The notes under the pieces are model-generated. The model was given only the letters and a program-made list of their open reading frames with translations. It was not told the DNA's origin and did no database searches. A program made the position numbers and the translations under genes. Positions 10,011 to 22,195 of a stretch of 64,000 nucleotides of DNA are shown one piece after another. The number at the start of each line of letters is the position of its first letter. The stretch's first letter is position 1. This stretch comes from Platanthera guangdongensis (taxonomy: Eukaryota; Streptophyta; Magnoliopsida; Asparagales; Orchidaceae). The DNA is taken from contig CM077158.1 of the NCBI GenBank assembly GCA_039583875.1, positions 242,157,447 through 242,221,446 of the forward strand, in the 5' to 3' direction.

Positions 10011-11497
10011 GAATCTATCTCGAGGCGAGACCTACTCCCCCTCTGAGAGATCAACCTGCCCTGTCAGCTAGTGAGAGCCTGACAGCGGAATCTATCTCGA
10101 GACGAGACCTACTCCTCCTCCGAGAGATCAACCTGCTCTGCCAGCTAGTGAGAGCCTGACTGCGGAATCTATCTCGAGGCGAGACCTACTCCCCCTCCGA
10201 GAGATCAACCTGCTCTGTCAGCTAGTGAGAGCCTGACAGCGGAATCTATCTCGAGGCGAGACCTACTCCCCCTTCGAGAGATCAACCTGCCCTGCCAGCT
10301 AGTGAGATTCTGACAGCGGAATCTATCTCGAGGCGAGACCTTTCTCACTCTCCGAGAGATCAACCTGCTCTGCCAGCTAGTGAGAGGCTGGCAGCAGAAT
10401 CTATCTCGAGGCGAGACCTTTCTCACTCTCCGAGAGATCAACCTGCCCTGCCAGCTAGTGAGAGCTTGACAACGGAATCTATCTCGAGGTGAGACCTACT
10501 CCCCCTTCGAGAGATCAACCTGCCCTGCCAGCTAGTGAGAGCCTTACAACGGAATCTATCTCGAGGCGAGACCTACTCCCCCTCCGAGAGATCAACCTGC
10601 CCTGCCAGCTAGTGAGAGCCTAACAGCGGAATCATCCCGAGGCGAGACCTACTCCCCCTCCGAGAGATCAACCTGCCCTGTCAGCTAGTGAGAGTCTGGG
10701 AGCAGAATCTATTTCGAGGCGAGACCTACTCCCCCTCCGAGAGATCAACCTGCCCTGCCAGCTAGTGAGAGCCTGACAACAGAATCTATCTCGAGGCGAG
10801 ACCTACTCCCCCTCCGAGAGATCAACCTGCCCTACCAGCTAGTGAGAGCCTGGCAGCGGAATCTATCTCGAGGCGAGACCTTTCTCACTCTCCGATAGAT
10901 CAACCTGCCCTGCCAGCTAGTGAGAGCCTGACAGCGGAATCTATCTCGATGCGAGACCTTTTTCACTCTCCGAGAGATCAACCTGCCCTGCCAGCTAGTG
11001 AGAGTCTGGTAGCGGAATCTATCTCGAGGTGAGACCTACTCCCCCTCCGAGAGATCAACCTGCCCTGCCAGCTAGTGAGAGCCTGGCAGCGGAATCTATC
11101 TCGAGGCGAGACCTTTCTCACTCTCCGAGAGATCAACCTGCGCTGCCAGCTAGTGAGAGCCTGGCAGCGGAATCTATCTTGAGACGAGACCTTTCTCACT
11201 CTCAGAGAGATCAAGCTGCCCTGCCAGCTAGTGAAAGCCTGACAGCGGAATCTATCTTGAGGCGAGACCTACTCCCCCTCCGAGAGATCAACCTGCCCTG
11301 TCAGCTAGTGAGAGCCTGACAGCATAATCATCCCGAGACGAGACCTACTCCCCCTCCGAGAGATCAACCTGCCCTGACACCTAGTGAGAGCCTGACAGCG
11401 GAATCATCCCGAGGTGAGACCTACTCCCCCTCCGAGAGATCAACCTGCCCTGCCAGCTAGTGAGAGCCTGACAGCAGAATGATCCCGAGGTGAGGTC
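10011..11497. repeat. 77-bp tandem repeat array, about 19 copies
   Basis: The motif gagatcaacctgccctgcc recurs every 77 bp (for example tcaacctg at 10051, 10128, 10205 and 10282). Each unit also has ccagctagtgagagcctg and ggaatctatctcgaggcgag. Some units near 10630, 11330 and 11400 carry a shortened atcatcccgagg variant. The unit is not a multiple of three, so open frames across it are by-products. Confidence 0.94.
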
Positions 11498-11618
11498 TTT
11501 CATGGATCACAAAAATTTTTCGACGGTCCCTTTCTTCAATCATAGCTGATACAATGCAAGCAAAGTTCATTACAAAGAGATGATTCCCTCCTTTCCTACC
11601 TCCCTCTTCCCTCGTGAA

Positions 11619-13085
11619 TCATCGGATCCCTCCCCGGGTGCCCACATCAACCCTGTCCTCACATCTCTCCCCTGCCGCCTCGGGTTGGACTTCTTCAATC
11701 CGCACAGGGTCTTGCGCTTGTTGAGGCTGATGAGGCTGTGGTGCCGGAGCTCTTGTCCTTCTCAACTCCAGAAATTTGGGGCAAGTAGTTGTTGCATGGT
11801 CTTCCTCCTGGTGGAACTCACAGTAAGGTAACTCTACTCTGACTTTTCTCCTTCCCGTGCGGTTCCTCCTCTCCCTTCGACCAATTTCCATCGCTGGCTG
11901 TGGTGGGGGTAGGAGCTGGCTAGGGGCTTGCCTTTGGAAGTTGAACCTCCCTCGGCCTTCATGAAAATCCCCCCCCACCTTGGATGTGATCTCTTCCTGG
12001 ACCATGAACGGGTCCTCCTTGCTGCCTCCAACCCGACTCCTGACCTTCTTGAGATCCCTGGAGCCCCCGAGCTTTCTGCTCCTCTCTCCTTCTCCCCTCC
12101 TGATGTCTCGAGCCCACTTGCTCTTTTGACTCTGGCTCTGTCAATCTTGCCAACTTTTTGACAAATTCCGGGTTGGCCGCCTCAGTTGCTATCTCCTCTG
12201 CCGCCCTTTCCATCAGCTCCTCGAAGGAAACGGGGGCCTTTTGGGTCAGGCTCATCTTGAAGAACCCCCCGCGCAACCCCATCGTAAACGCCATCTGGAG
12301 GGCATACCCCGGCATCTCCTGGACCTCCAGGATCTCTTCTTGGAACCTGTCAACGTAATGGGCCAGCGACTCCTCGGCCCCCTACCTTATCAGGAAGTTG
12401 GACTCAGGGCTCTTCTTCCTCTTCTTGGAGGTGGAGAAGCGAAGCTGAAAGCTCCAGCTCAAGTTCTCAAACCCATAAATTGATCTCGGTGGGAGTTGGT
12501 GGAACCAGTCTCTTGCCTTGTCCTTCAACGTGATCGCGAAGAAGCGACACTTGAAGGCATCCGTCATTGGCCTGATGGAGACGACATCCTCGAACCACTG
12601 CAGGTGCTGGACGGGGTCATCTTTCCCGGTATAGTAAGTCATGTCTGGCTCTCTGAACCCCTCGGAAACGGGAGCTGAGATGATCAGCTCGTTGAAGGGT
12701 GACCCCTTGAGGGGTGGTCTCGCAGCCTCTCCTCGCGCGACCTACTCGCCTGGAAGGCTGGCACTCGCCGGGCTGGAGAACAACTCCCGGCCGGTGAGGT
12801 CTCGCTCGGTCCCATCTCCCATCCTCTCCTTCCCGGGCCTTCTTCCTGGTGCGATTCCTTCTCCCCTTGCTGGGGTCACCTCGCCTAGACCCCTAGGAGT
12901 CGGCTCATCGAGAGGGGGGGAGCTAGCTCCTGGGGGGTTGGAGTGGAGCTGCCACCCCGAGGAGCAATACTTTGCAGCATCTCCATGATGCCTTGGATGG
13001 ATGTCATGAACTCTTCCCTCCCCACAAAGGGTCCTGAGTGGGGGAGCTCGCCGAGATCATCACTACCTCCTTGACCTCCAACCAT
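11619..13085 (-). pseudogene. Element B gag, broken
   Basis: The probable start is ATG at 13085-13083 (MVGGQGGSDDLGE), just downstream of the primer-binding site. Segments then appear in changing frames. One has TYYTGKDDPVQHLQWFED and DKARDWFHQLPPRSI (approx. 12640-12480), the gag core. A TAG near 12380 interrupts it. The next has AHYVDRFQEE and GLRGGFFKMSL (approx. 12360-12230), and the last a knuckle of the form CEFH...DHATTTCPKF (approx. 11850). The gag core and C-x-FH...GH-type knuckle resemble Tat/Ogre-lineage gags. No protease, RT or integrase follows, so the element depends on others. Confidence 0.82.
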
Positions 13086-13118
13086 GACACTCTCCCGAGA
13101 TCTTCTATGCTGGTCACT

Positions 13119-13140
13119 CTCCACGCTCACCGCACCAAAA
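13119..13140 (-). other. Primer-binding site region of element B
   Basis: On the minus strand ttttggtgcggtgagcgtgg follows the LTR end ggtttcaaca. It has the tggtgc/tggcgc-like start common in Tat/Athila-type elements. I cannot name the primer tRNA. Confidence 0.55.
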
Positions 13141-13544
13141 TGTTGAAACCAAAAACTTGGTCTCTCGTGGAGTTCGGTGTCCCTTGGAAGGGGTAACCTC
13201 ACACTTACTGCACTCAGACGAATGTCACGGACCAAAGGCTCAGGAAACTAGGAACAGACCCTCGGCTCTAGCGTGGAGGTCCCACCTCACACCCGGAAGA
13301 CCTTGACGATCTCCCCCTCCCTGGCCAATGCTAAGCTAGGTGGCTTGGAGGATGAATAGAGAGTTAAGAAGTGATGCTCTCCAAGACACCCATAAGGGCC
13401 TATTTATAGTTTTCTTGGAATGACCTGCAAATAACCAAACTCCACTGCTCTGAAAATTACCGAAATGCCTCTGGATTGGCCTGCCAACAGCCAAATCCCG
13501 TTGTTCTAAGCAGCTAATTGCAGTCCACCAGGGGTAGTCCCTCA

Positions 13545-13837
13545 AGCCGGGCGAGTTGGCAGTTAGACGAGCTGAGGCCGGGCGAGCTGGCGGCCTGCGA
13601 GCTATGGCTAGGCGAGACGGTCGGCTGGGCGAGCTGCGACCTGGCGAGCGGCAGCCTGCTTGGCGCGACGGTCTGGCGAGCAGCAACCTGCTTGGCGAGA
13701 CCGCGGTCTGACGAGCGGCGGCCTGCTTGGCGAGACGGCGGCCTAGCGAGACGGCGGACTGGCGAGTGGCAGCCTGCTTGGCGAGACGGCTGTCTGGCGA
13801 GCGGCAGCCTGCTTGGCGAGACGGCGGCCTGGTGGTT
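13545..13837. repeat. GC-rich minisatellite in the right LTR of element B
   Basis: Irregular copies of a 30-40-bp unit built from ggcgagacggcggcctggcg and agcggcagcctgcttggcg. Long arginine/alanine-rich ORFs on both strands here are products of the repeat. Confidence 0.8.
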
Positions 13838-13838
13838 G

Positions 13839-14036
13839 GTGAAACGTTCACTCGAGTACAGTGAAACGTTCACCCGAGTACAGTGAAACGTTCACCCGAG
13901 TACAATGAAACGTTCACCCGAGGACAGTGAAACGTTCACCCGAATACAGTGAAACGTTCACCCGAGTACAGTGAAACGTTCACCCAAGTACAATGAAACG
14001 ATCACTCGAGTATTATGAAACGATCACTCCTCAAAG
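13839..14036. repeat. 22-bp minisatellite in the right LTR of element B
   Basis: Nine copies of gtgaaacgttcacccgagtaca, mostly the cccgag variant, against about eleven copies in the left LTR. Copy number and variant order differ between the LTRs. Confidence 0.9.
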
Positions 14037-14201
14037 GGGCCGGGGGGAGACAAATATTTTCTCTTCCTACTAGTATATTACGCAGGTCCAACCAAAATTG
14101 GCCTCCAGGAGTGCAAAGCTCCCAAAAAACTTAAAAACGTGCACCAAGTCTTGCGCCTTGCTTGGGGCCCACTCTTCGCGAATACGGGGTTATACAGCTA
14201 C

Positions 14202-14510
14202 TCCATTTTGTTGCGGAGTATGAACAAAAGTAAGCTATCTCTGGATCCCGTGCTTCCTACAGAAGTTAGAGAACTCAGATGAAACAAACTCACCATCGTT
14301 GTCCGATCTGAACTTCTTGATCCGCATGCCAAACCGGCCCTCCACCAGTTCCTTGAACTCCACAAACAATTGAAAAGCTGCTGACTTCTCCCTCATGAAA
14401 TACAGCCAAGTGTATCTTGAGTAGTCATCAATCAGCACTAACATGTATCTGCTGCCTCCAAGACTAGCGGTAACAGTTGGCCCCATTAGATCACCATGGA
14501 TGCATTCCAA
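14202..14510 (-). pseudogene. Element C integrase core, truncated by element B
   Basis: Minus-strand frame with LECIHGDLMGP-type start, YMLVLIDDYSRYTW and KFRSDNDGEFVSSEF: the first two acidic residues of a copia integrase. A TAG follows HGIQR, then the conserved PQQNGVA stretch runs directly into the LTR of element B at 14196/14197. The rest of the pol gene should lie left of the window. Confidence 0.88.
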
Positions 14511-16024
14511 TGGTGTCTTGCTCCTCGTTTATGATTTATCAAACGGAAGGCGATGAGCCTTACCGTACTGACACCCCGCGCAAACGTGGTCATCTCCGTA
14601 GGACGACAACTTCGGCAACCTTTCACAAGGCTCTTCATCATCATAGCTTTCAGCTTGTCCATCCCAACGTGCCATAGTCTTTCATGCCAGATAGCCGCGC
14701 TATCGTTGGCCCTCATCCGATCAATATAAGAGCTTGTTGATAAAACAAACAAATCTCTTACTCTTCTCCCTATATGAGCAACATCAGCCTTTACCGCTGA
14801 TACGTTGCGGAGAAACCTTACTTCTGTTGAGTCAAACAGAACATGATAGCCCGCGTCAACTGCGTTGGTCACCGAGAAGAGGTTCATCTTCATGCCAGGT
14901 ACGTGATACACACTCCTTAATGTAAGTGGACCCTGAGAAATATCCAAAGAAACAACACCCTCCTTCTCTATAGCATGAACATAATCATTAGCTGAAATAA
15001 TAACTTCATTACCTGAGAATGCTTGCAGTGATGAGAACTTCGACTCGTCTCCAGTGAGGTGATGACCACACCCCGAGTAACCTATCCAGTCATCTTTGTA
15101 GTCGACGGTGGAAAGAGCACGAACACACGTGCTTGTCAAGAATGCTCCTCTCCACCCGGCTTCCTCAGCACTGGAACCAGCTCCCTCCTTGTCTGCAACA
15201 TGCCTAGGCTGCAACTTGACCTTGCAGTCACGCTTGAAGTGTCCTGGCTGATTGCACTTGTAGCACTTCAACTCCTTCCAGTTATTCTTAGGAGCAACGC
15301 TCCTCTCTTGCTGATATGAAGTTGAAGTCCCATCCTCAGTAGCAAACTTCTTCTTCTTCTCCCATCTCTTCTTCTTCTTCTTATCAGTGAAGAGAGCTTC
15401 ACTACCTCCTTCAGAGATAGTCACCCAGGCCATCTGCCTATCCAAACTCTCCTGTGACACCAACAGATTTTCCAGTTGCAGCAAAGAAGATTGAGTTGTC
15501 CATCCTTGAACGGAAGTCACAAAGGTCACATACTCCTTCCGCAACCCGCGAACTATGTGCCTCTTCAACTTTGCTTCAGAAATGGGCTCATCAGGATCCA
15601 ATGCTGATATTCCAGCGCGCAGGTTCTTCATCTTGAGGAAGAACTTCGAGATGGACAAATCTCCTTGAGTTGCCTTAGCCAACTCACTCTCCAAGAACTG
15701 TAGCCTTGCTACATTTTTCCTGTTGAACAAACCATCAATGTTTGTCCATATCTCAGCAGCAAACGCACATCCTAAGATGTGATCAAAGAGCTCCGATGAG
15801 ACAGCCCGTTTGAGAGCAAACTCTGCCTTTGCATTAGTCTTCCTCCAAACTCTCACCTGCTCAGCAGAACCAGTTGCAGCAGTCACTTCTTGCTTGTCGT
15901 CACGACCGACGACTTCCCACAACTCCTCGCCCAGAAGATAGCTCTTCATACACGATTTCCACTACTTGAAGTTGATCGCTGTAAGAAGTTCAATACCAAG
16001 ACCCCTTGCGTAAGCTCCTTCCAT
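14486..16024 (-). pseudogene. Element C gag, protease and pre-integrase (Ty1/copia), broken
   Basis: The likely start is ATG at 16024-16022, with an in-frame TAG at 15964-15962; a long frame then opens at 15949. A copia UBN2-type gag (LLGEELWEVV ... LFDHILG ... LKRHIVRGLRKEYV) is followed by a Lys-rich stretch and a CCHC knuckle CYKCNQPGHFKRDC (approx. 15260-15220). The protease site reads DWIGYSGCGHHLTG, so the catalytic Asp of DSGC is Tyr. The pre-integrase domain (WHERLWHVGMDKLKAM) follows. A frameshift near 14600 disrupts the zinc site before the integrase. Confidence 0.88.
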
Positions 16025-16100
16025 TGCACCAACCACTGATCACTAGCTTTCAGAAGCGCCGAGCACAACTGAGGTTGATCACTGCTCAATCCACTATTCC

Positions 16101-16111
16101 CTCTGATACCA
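16101..16111 (-). other. Primer-binding site of element C
   Basis: ctctgatacca on +, the complement of tggtatcagag, directly abuts the LTR start at 16112. Confidence 0.88.
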
Positions 16112-17654
16112 TGTTGAAATTCTCACAAGCTGATCGATCGGTAGTTCTGGTACCAAGCAAAAACTTCTAGAGATATCAAGCTGACCACTTGATCAAGCGG
16201 AAAGCGGTAACCAAGAGCAGGAACACTCCAACCATAAACTGAGATAAGTAATCAGAAACAACAGAGAGCAACCACAGATCTTGTATTATCAACTATCAAC
16301 TTTACAAGGCTAGGTATACATGGCGAGACATGATTTCGCCAAGTACAATAGAGGAGCATACAAGCAAACAAGAAACTTCAGGCCGGGCGGACTGCCCCAG
16401 AGATCGCCGAGTCCGTCGAGTCCGTCGAGTCCGCTGAGACCGCCAAGCCGCTACTGCTGCACCACTGATCTACGGAGTCCGTGAAGTCCGCGGACTACCC
16501 GTTATTCTGCTGAGACGACTGCTCTGCAAGTCGTTGTCGAACTGAAAGAACAGACCGCCTAGTCCGCCGAGACCGGCGAACAGGTTATTGAACTTGAACT
16601 TCAATTGCTGGAGAGAAGACTGGCTGACCGCAAAGTGCGACCTGCTGCAAACCATCGATTGTAACCGTAAGCTCCACTGCTTCCTGACCGCAATCAGAAC
16701 CAGACTCCTGGCTTCACAGTGCTGGCCGCACAACCTGCAAACAACAACCAGTTAATCCTTCTCAATCCGCGCGGACTAGAAAACCGAGTCCGTAACAATT
16801 AATCTGCGCTCAACTTACTGTTCATTCAATTACTGTTGAAGTGACATGAGGTCCTATTTATAGGCGGGGTGAGGAGTGTGGTCACCGCCCTATTGGATAG
16901 AATCACCACCCCAGGTCGCAGCTAGCACAACGCAGTCCGCCGAGTCCGCAAGGACAAGGCCGGACATCAGCTGATTCGCCAGACACCAAGTCAGGAAGCC
17001 AGTCCGCTACCTGGCGGACACCGCATCAGTCCGCACGCTGCACAACACGCAGACACAACAACCCACATATTGCACCAGTCCGCACGCTACACGCAGACAC
17101 AACACTAGCCCGCACAGCTCGCGAACACCGCACCAATCCGCCACACGAGTCCACGACCAACATGCACAGATCGCCCGGTCAACCAGCGGACACTGCGGGC
17201 TCTGCGAATACCCTGGACTTGTCACAGAATGTGATCAAGTCCAGCAACCCAGCAAACACTTGGCGCGAGCTCGGCGGACACAAATCCAGATCGCCAGCTC
17301 CAAAGACAATCCGCCATCATGAATGCGGTTATCACCAACCACATCACCATAGATCAAGGGCATGGACCAATGTCGATCTCCCGATCTCCAAACACAGTCC
17401 GCCGCAACGAACTCCGCGAACTCGAACAGAGTCCGCCACATTCCTGCGGATACACCACCAATCCGCCTGGTTACTATAGGAGAACAAGCCAATATCAGAA
17501 CCACAACCGAGCTGACTGAACACCGCCTCCAGGTCACAAATAACCAGGCCGCCCAAACCGCATCATCAGTCAGCTCAATCCGCACCATCAGTTTGCCCAG
17601 GCCGCGCGTTCTGCCTGATCAACCCCCCCCACTCTCACTTCACAATTTTCAACA
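16112..17654 (-). mobile_element. Element C, right (5') LTR (1543 bp)
   Basis: On + it runs from tgttgaaattctcac to cacaattttcaaca, so its ends are inverted (tgttgaaa/tttcaaca). The gag of element C starts just left of it. Many copies of gagtccg / gcggac are scattered through it. The partner LTR is outside the window. The flank gaagt (17655-17659) is the candidate target duplication. Confidence 0.85.
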
Positions 17655-19210
17655 GAAGTAGAGAAGAAGAGAAGAAGTAGAGAAGAAGTAGAGAAGAAGA
17701 TGATCCAGGAGGGGTGTAATAAAATTCGTCACAAATGCGACGAGCACTCACTTATGCCCCAAAAATATCTAGAGCGCTCTTATATAAACCATGATCACCA
17801 AAGTGAAAATCGTAAGCATCGACAATATGATGCGATTCTAGTGCGTGACAAATGTTTCTCATAAGAAAGAACCTATCTGGCGGGGCAGCAGGAGGTACGG
17901 CCCAAAACTCATCACGAGTGCGTGTGACTGTGACCATACGACAAATTCTCAAAACCTATGACTTATACTTGTGTTCTTAAGGATAACCCTATGTGTTGGA
18001 TGCTACACTCAAGATCCTCTCTCACGAGCACTATCGATATCAGGGCCGATAATGGGAGAGATGTCAACGTCTCAATACTCATAAATATGCCACTCACCCG
18101 AATCTCATCCTCACAAGGACGAGGTGACTCATTTGGAGGCTCAACAGGGGGTCATCAAAGAATCCATCAATAGAGTGACGGTCCTTGAAACAAACCATCA
18201 GAAGGGGTTGTGTTCCCTGAAAGGGGAGAGGTGGATACCTTGAGATCACTACTACACTTTCGGCTCCCGATCGTGATGTGACTCGGCGCTCCATCAGGTG
18301 AAGTGTGCAAAAAGTCCACTCTCTCTATATCGATGGCAGGCTCTCTAAGCGGAGCAGACTCTTGTGGGGATTGACTCCACACACCATGTGTTGGGAGGGC
18401 AGCCTGCTCTGCCTCAAATATAATATCAGATGGAGTGGGTGAATTTTCTCTGCTTTGGGAAATGGAGTGCCTTGACCTCCCTCAATGGCGGCAATGCGGG
18501 TGCGAAGGTCGCCAAATTGTGCATCCAATTGATCAAACATCCTAAGGACCCATTGTTGAAATTCGGTCACTGTCATGTTTGTTTTCGGAACACTAGGAAG
18601 GCTACTATGTGTGATGTTTCCTCGATGAAGGTGACTTCTATTGGATTCATGAGGGTCATTAGGACGGTCGTCCATAACATAATCATGCCGTACTCATGGG
18701 TGGACATGGGTTCTACGAACGTTCGGTGGTGGCCATGCAGATACCGACTCAGATTCCTTAAATAGAGAAGATGTGTAGCGGCAATGGCCTGACGCGGGTT
18801 TCTCAAATAGAGGAGATGTGTGGTGTCGATGACTTGAGCGATATTGAACTCTATCTTCATAAAGTTGTGTTGAAGGATCAATAAGATCCACTCGAGTGCG
18901 GGGATAAGGATGATGATAATCATCGTACTAATCATATTTAACATAATGGGATCGTGCCGGTGGATCAACACAATCACTGGATTTGGTGTACTGCGATCGA
19001 GGGTAATCATCGAGATTACGTAAGGATCTCCCTGAAGAGGCTCTACGGGGTCGAGTGTAGACGGATGATGATTTCTCATATCGAGGATTAATAAAATGGG
19101 TGGACTTGTTCATCAAATTAAGGATTTGAGTAACAATTGTTACTATGATACAACATGGCGCAACATATAAGTTCTAGTCCAGCGTATTTTAAAGTAAACT
19201 CGAACCTGGG
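17655..19210 (-). pseudogene. Element I internal region with gag-like ORF (family shared with E and F)
   Basis: On - a single frame from about 19116 to 18325 is interrupted by two stops that look like CAG-to-TAG changes. It has an Arg/Tyr-rich part (DDYPRSQYTKSSD, PRTRVDLIDPS) and then a conserved stretch FQQWVLRMFDQLDAQFGDL that could form a coiled coil. Downstream (about 18130-17750) are blocks shared with element E (DEFW-like, PPDRFFLM, CHALESHHIVD). The order of blocks matches E and F. No pol domain is seen; the element is cut at 17655 by copia element C. Function is unknown; a gag-like role is inferred from its position after a primer-binding site. Confidence 0.6.
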
Positions 19211-19222
19211 GCTCTGATACCA
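19211..19222 (-). other. Primer-binding site of element I
   Basis: gctctgatacca on + is a perfect complement of tggtatcagagc and lies three bases from the inferred LTR edge at 19226. Confidence 0.82.
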
Positions 19223-19225
19223 AAC

Positions 19226-20717
19226 TGACGCAGGACGGAGCTAGGTGAAAATATATGTTGGTGCAAACACGCTAATGTAAAACTACATGCAAATATGATA
19301 GGGTGGTGCTGACACCCTAAAAACAAACCTAAGTGGATGTGCGGAATGAATGCGATTAAGCCTAAACTAAATGATGCGTGCAAATGAATTTAAGATTTTC
19401 AATCCGGGATTACAACAACACTCAATCCGGGATTAATGTTAGTAAATATAATTTTATAAGGTTGACAATATTTACACAAGGCGAGCTTTGAAGTTTTCCG
19501 ACACAAGCAATATCACGCTCATTTTTACAAGTGGTGCTTTCCACTAAAACTTACACGAATAATTTTTATAGGATTTAAAAGAAAAGAAACAACGGCGCGA
19601 GCGCTCACAAAATCCAAACGCATATAACATAAACGTCTAGAATTTAATACAGAGAAATTACAACACAAAACAATAATACTCACAATCACAGAGTGCCGGG
19701 AGCGGCAGTTGGCGTGGCTCCACGTGGTGATGGATACAGTTATTATGAGGCGAATCAATTCACAGCTTAGGAATGAAATTCCTGTAGAAATAACTAGTGG
19801 ACTGCTGGATGTGGTTGTTGTGATGTAAGTACTGGGATTTGCTGTGGAGGAAGAGATGTGCTAGTGTGAGGAAGGATTCACGTGAAGTTACATGGGGGTG
19901 GAAGGATAGGAAGCAGCAACCAGCGCTGGAATGGGAAAAAATCTGCTGTTGCGGCTTGATGGTGGAGGCACAACCCTGGCTGAGTCGGGGTTTGCGATTG
20001 TGGGTGTGCGAAAGAAAGGAGGATGACAATGTTGCGGGATAAAATGGTGGAAATCAGTGGCTCAGATTGACAGACGGAACCTGAGGGATTTACGGTTGAG
20101 ATGCTGGTGGTGGCTGACGGGGTCGTAGAAGCGGTAGGCGACGGGACTGGAACGTCGTCTGCCTTGTGGTAGGCTTCGGCAGTGGTGTTGGGGCTCACGA
20201 TTAGGGCGGCGAGGCTAGGAGGACTGAACGTAGGAAAGGAATGCGGCGGTTAAAAACAAAACTGGCATGTTTGCTGTTTTTCGAGAGGAAGGGGATTATG
20301 AATAGTACCAAAATCGAGTATTGAAAAAGCATGAAACAACGGTTATGAGGGAGAAACATGGGTTGTGGAGGGGAAATAGTGATTACACTGGAAAAATAAC
20401 TGAGTACGAACGTAAAAATAAACAGGTAACTAAAATTAACCGAGGCTTAGCCCCACGGGATCGCGGCGTCGTATCACAAAGATTGCTGGAATTTTGGAAT
20501 CTCTCACAAAATCAGCAATGATTGTAAACTGCAGCGCCTACCCCTATTTATAACTAGATGAGGCTGTTGGGCGCCCGACGTGAATGACTATGATGGTCTG
20601 TTACGCCCGACGTCCGAAAGCGCTAAATACAAGCCCAAATAAAATTAAATAAAATACACATAAAATGTAAAACGACACCCCATACGCACTTGCGATCTCG
20701 GATCGCCGATCCGATCA
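19226..20717 (-). mobile_element. Element I, right (5') LTR (about 1.49 kb)
   Basis: On - the LTR would start tgatcggatcggcgatccg and end ccgtcctgcgtca. The end resembles those of element F (ccgtcctgcatca) and element E (cctacatca). A TATA-like ttataaatagggg on - lies near 20555-20543. The right edge is also supported by homology to 59950-60169, which ends at the same motif (ggatcgccgatcc). Confidence 0.62.
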
Positions 20718-22123
20718 ACAGATCTTTGGAAAATATGCAAAACATTGTAGATAGAAGCATCTAAGTTTTGAGTAATTTTGTGGAGGAAGTAACTCCCGAG
20801 GTAGTGCAAAAGATCATGATTGGAGCTAAAGTTAACAATTTGCTGCAAAAAAAACAATTGTTCAGAACTAAGCGCTCCATATTAGAAGCGATATGGAGTT
20901 GCGATCAATTGTTGAAGCCATGTGAATTATTATAAGTCGACACATGATTGATGCAACTTGCTAGAGATAAAAGCCCACCTAGACCTTTACTTAGTTGGGT
21001 GAGATATTATGATTTGTTCATATTTATATTAAATTTCCTTTCTGGAAGCCATGAAGTCCCTTCCATGTCCACTATTCTAACACTACTTGATTCTAAATCA
21101 AGTAGTGTAGGTTAGAGACAACACATTGGTATTATATAGATTCTTAGTGAATGGTAAATATAATGAGACACAACAAGAAGTTTTCTTTTACATTCTATTC
21201 CAAAGAAAAAAAAACAAAAAGCAAATAGAAACTGTAGAAGAGATTAAGGATCTCATGACTGAGAGTTTTGAGATGCATGAACTAGCTAATCAAATGCTCA
21301 TGATGTCGGAATAAAGGACAACTATGATGGAGTTGATGAACCCTGCTCTTTAAACTCGCCTCAAGATTTGGACACCAGTGTCGGCGTGTCACATTATTAT
21401 CCTCTTCTCAATACTCCAATTGATACTAATACAAATAATGAGAATTTAGAGGGAGAGAGAAGACGACGAAGAAGATGCTAGTAAACACGAGATGATACAA
21501 AGGTGGACACACTAAACTTCAATAGGTCAATCAATGCAGATAAACTCGACGCATGAGTTGATCAGTTGGAGACTTCACCTTTTCCATGTGTAAGACTCGC
21601 AGTAATGTGTCATTTAGTTGCCTAAAACTAAGCCATCATGCTCTAGCTTGATGGAAAACTCACTTAGAAGGTGTATGCCGCCAAGATGTGACCATAAGAC
21701 AATTTAGCTATATTTCACGCCATGAGTTTTATCTCATAAGGTACGTTAAGGATATGCGGAAGAGTTCACATGATCAGAGGGGCTAAACCCACAGCTCTTA
21801 CCTGCTCATTAGTACATCACAAAGTTTGACAGACAAAATGCTACAATTGAAGTGAATCTAGAAGATGTGCAAATCCTTATAAAGTACACTTCAGAATTTC
21901 ACTCCTAAGTAGCAGATGAGCTCTTCCTATTCCTCAACCTAGATCTCAGCCAATGCAACATGATAACAATGGCTGTAGAAAAGAACTAAGATAGGAGGGA
22001 TAAGTGGTGGAGACCAGCCCCGATCAGGTCGACGCAAGTGTCCGATGCCACACCCGAGCAGACCACTATCGGCCCTGAGTCTACTATATTTTATTTGTGT
22101 AATTTGCAATTTGTTTGTGCGTG

Positions 22124-22126
<3 letters not shown>
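20718..22126. other. Stretch without recognisable genes; contains a perfect hairpin
   Basis: No coding signature or known repeat was recognised; the small ORFs are unsupported. A 12-bp perfect hairpin (acactacttgat, 5-base loop, atcaagtagtgt) lies at 21080-21108. This may be old intergenic DNA or a decayed element. Confidence 0.5.

Positions 22127-22187
<61 letters not shown>
22127..22187. repeat. (AT)n microsatellite
   Basis: About 30 uninterrupted AT units, just left of copia element H. A shorter AT run follows the right end of H, so H probably landed inside an AT-rich microsatellite. Confidence 0.95.
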
Positions 22188-22190
<3 letters not shown>

Positions 22191-22195
22191 CATAT

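Larger units (their letters stand above)
13141..14196 (-). mobile_element. Element B, complete right (5') LTR (1056 bp)
   Basis: On + it begins tgttgaaacc and ends ggttataca, so on - it is tgtataac...ggtttcaaca with TG..CA ends. Its distal third matches 9050-9518. It holds a GC-rich minisatellite (13545-13837) and the 22-bp array (13839-14036). It directly abuts the interrupted copia integrase at 14197; the five bases gctac there are the expected target duplication but the partner lies outside the window. Confidence 0.9.

Noticed and set aside
10205..11319. Open frames with repeated protein motifs (SRRVRKVSPRDRF, ASESLAAESI)
   Set aside because: They run through a 77-bp tandem array; the unit is not a multiple of three and frames occur on both strands, so they are by-products.
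13336..13886. Long Arg/Ala-rich ORFs on both strands
   Set aside because: They come from the GC-rich and 22-bp minisatellites of an LTR.
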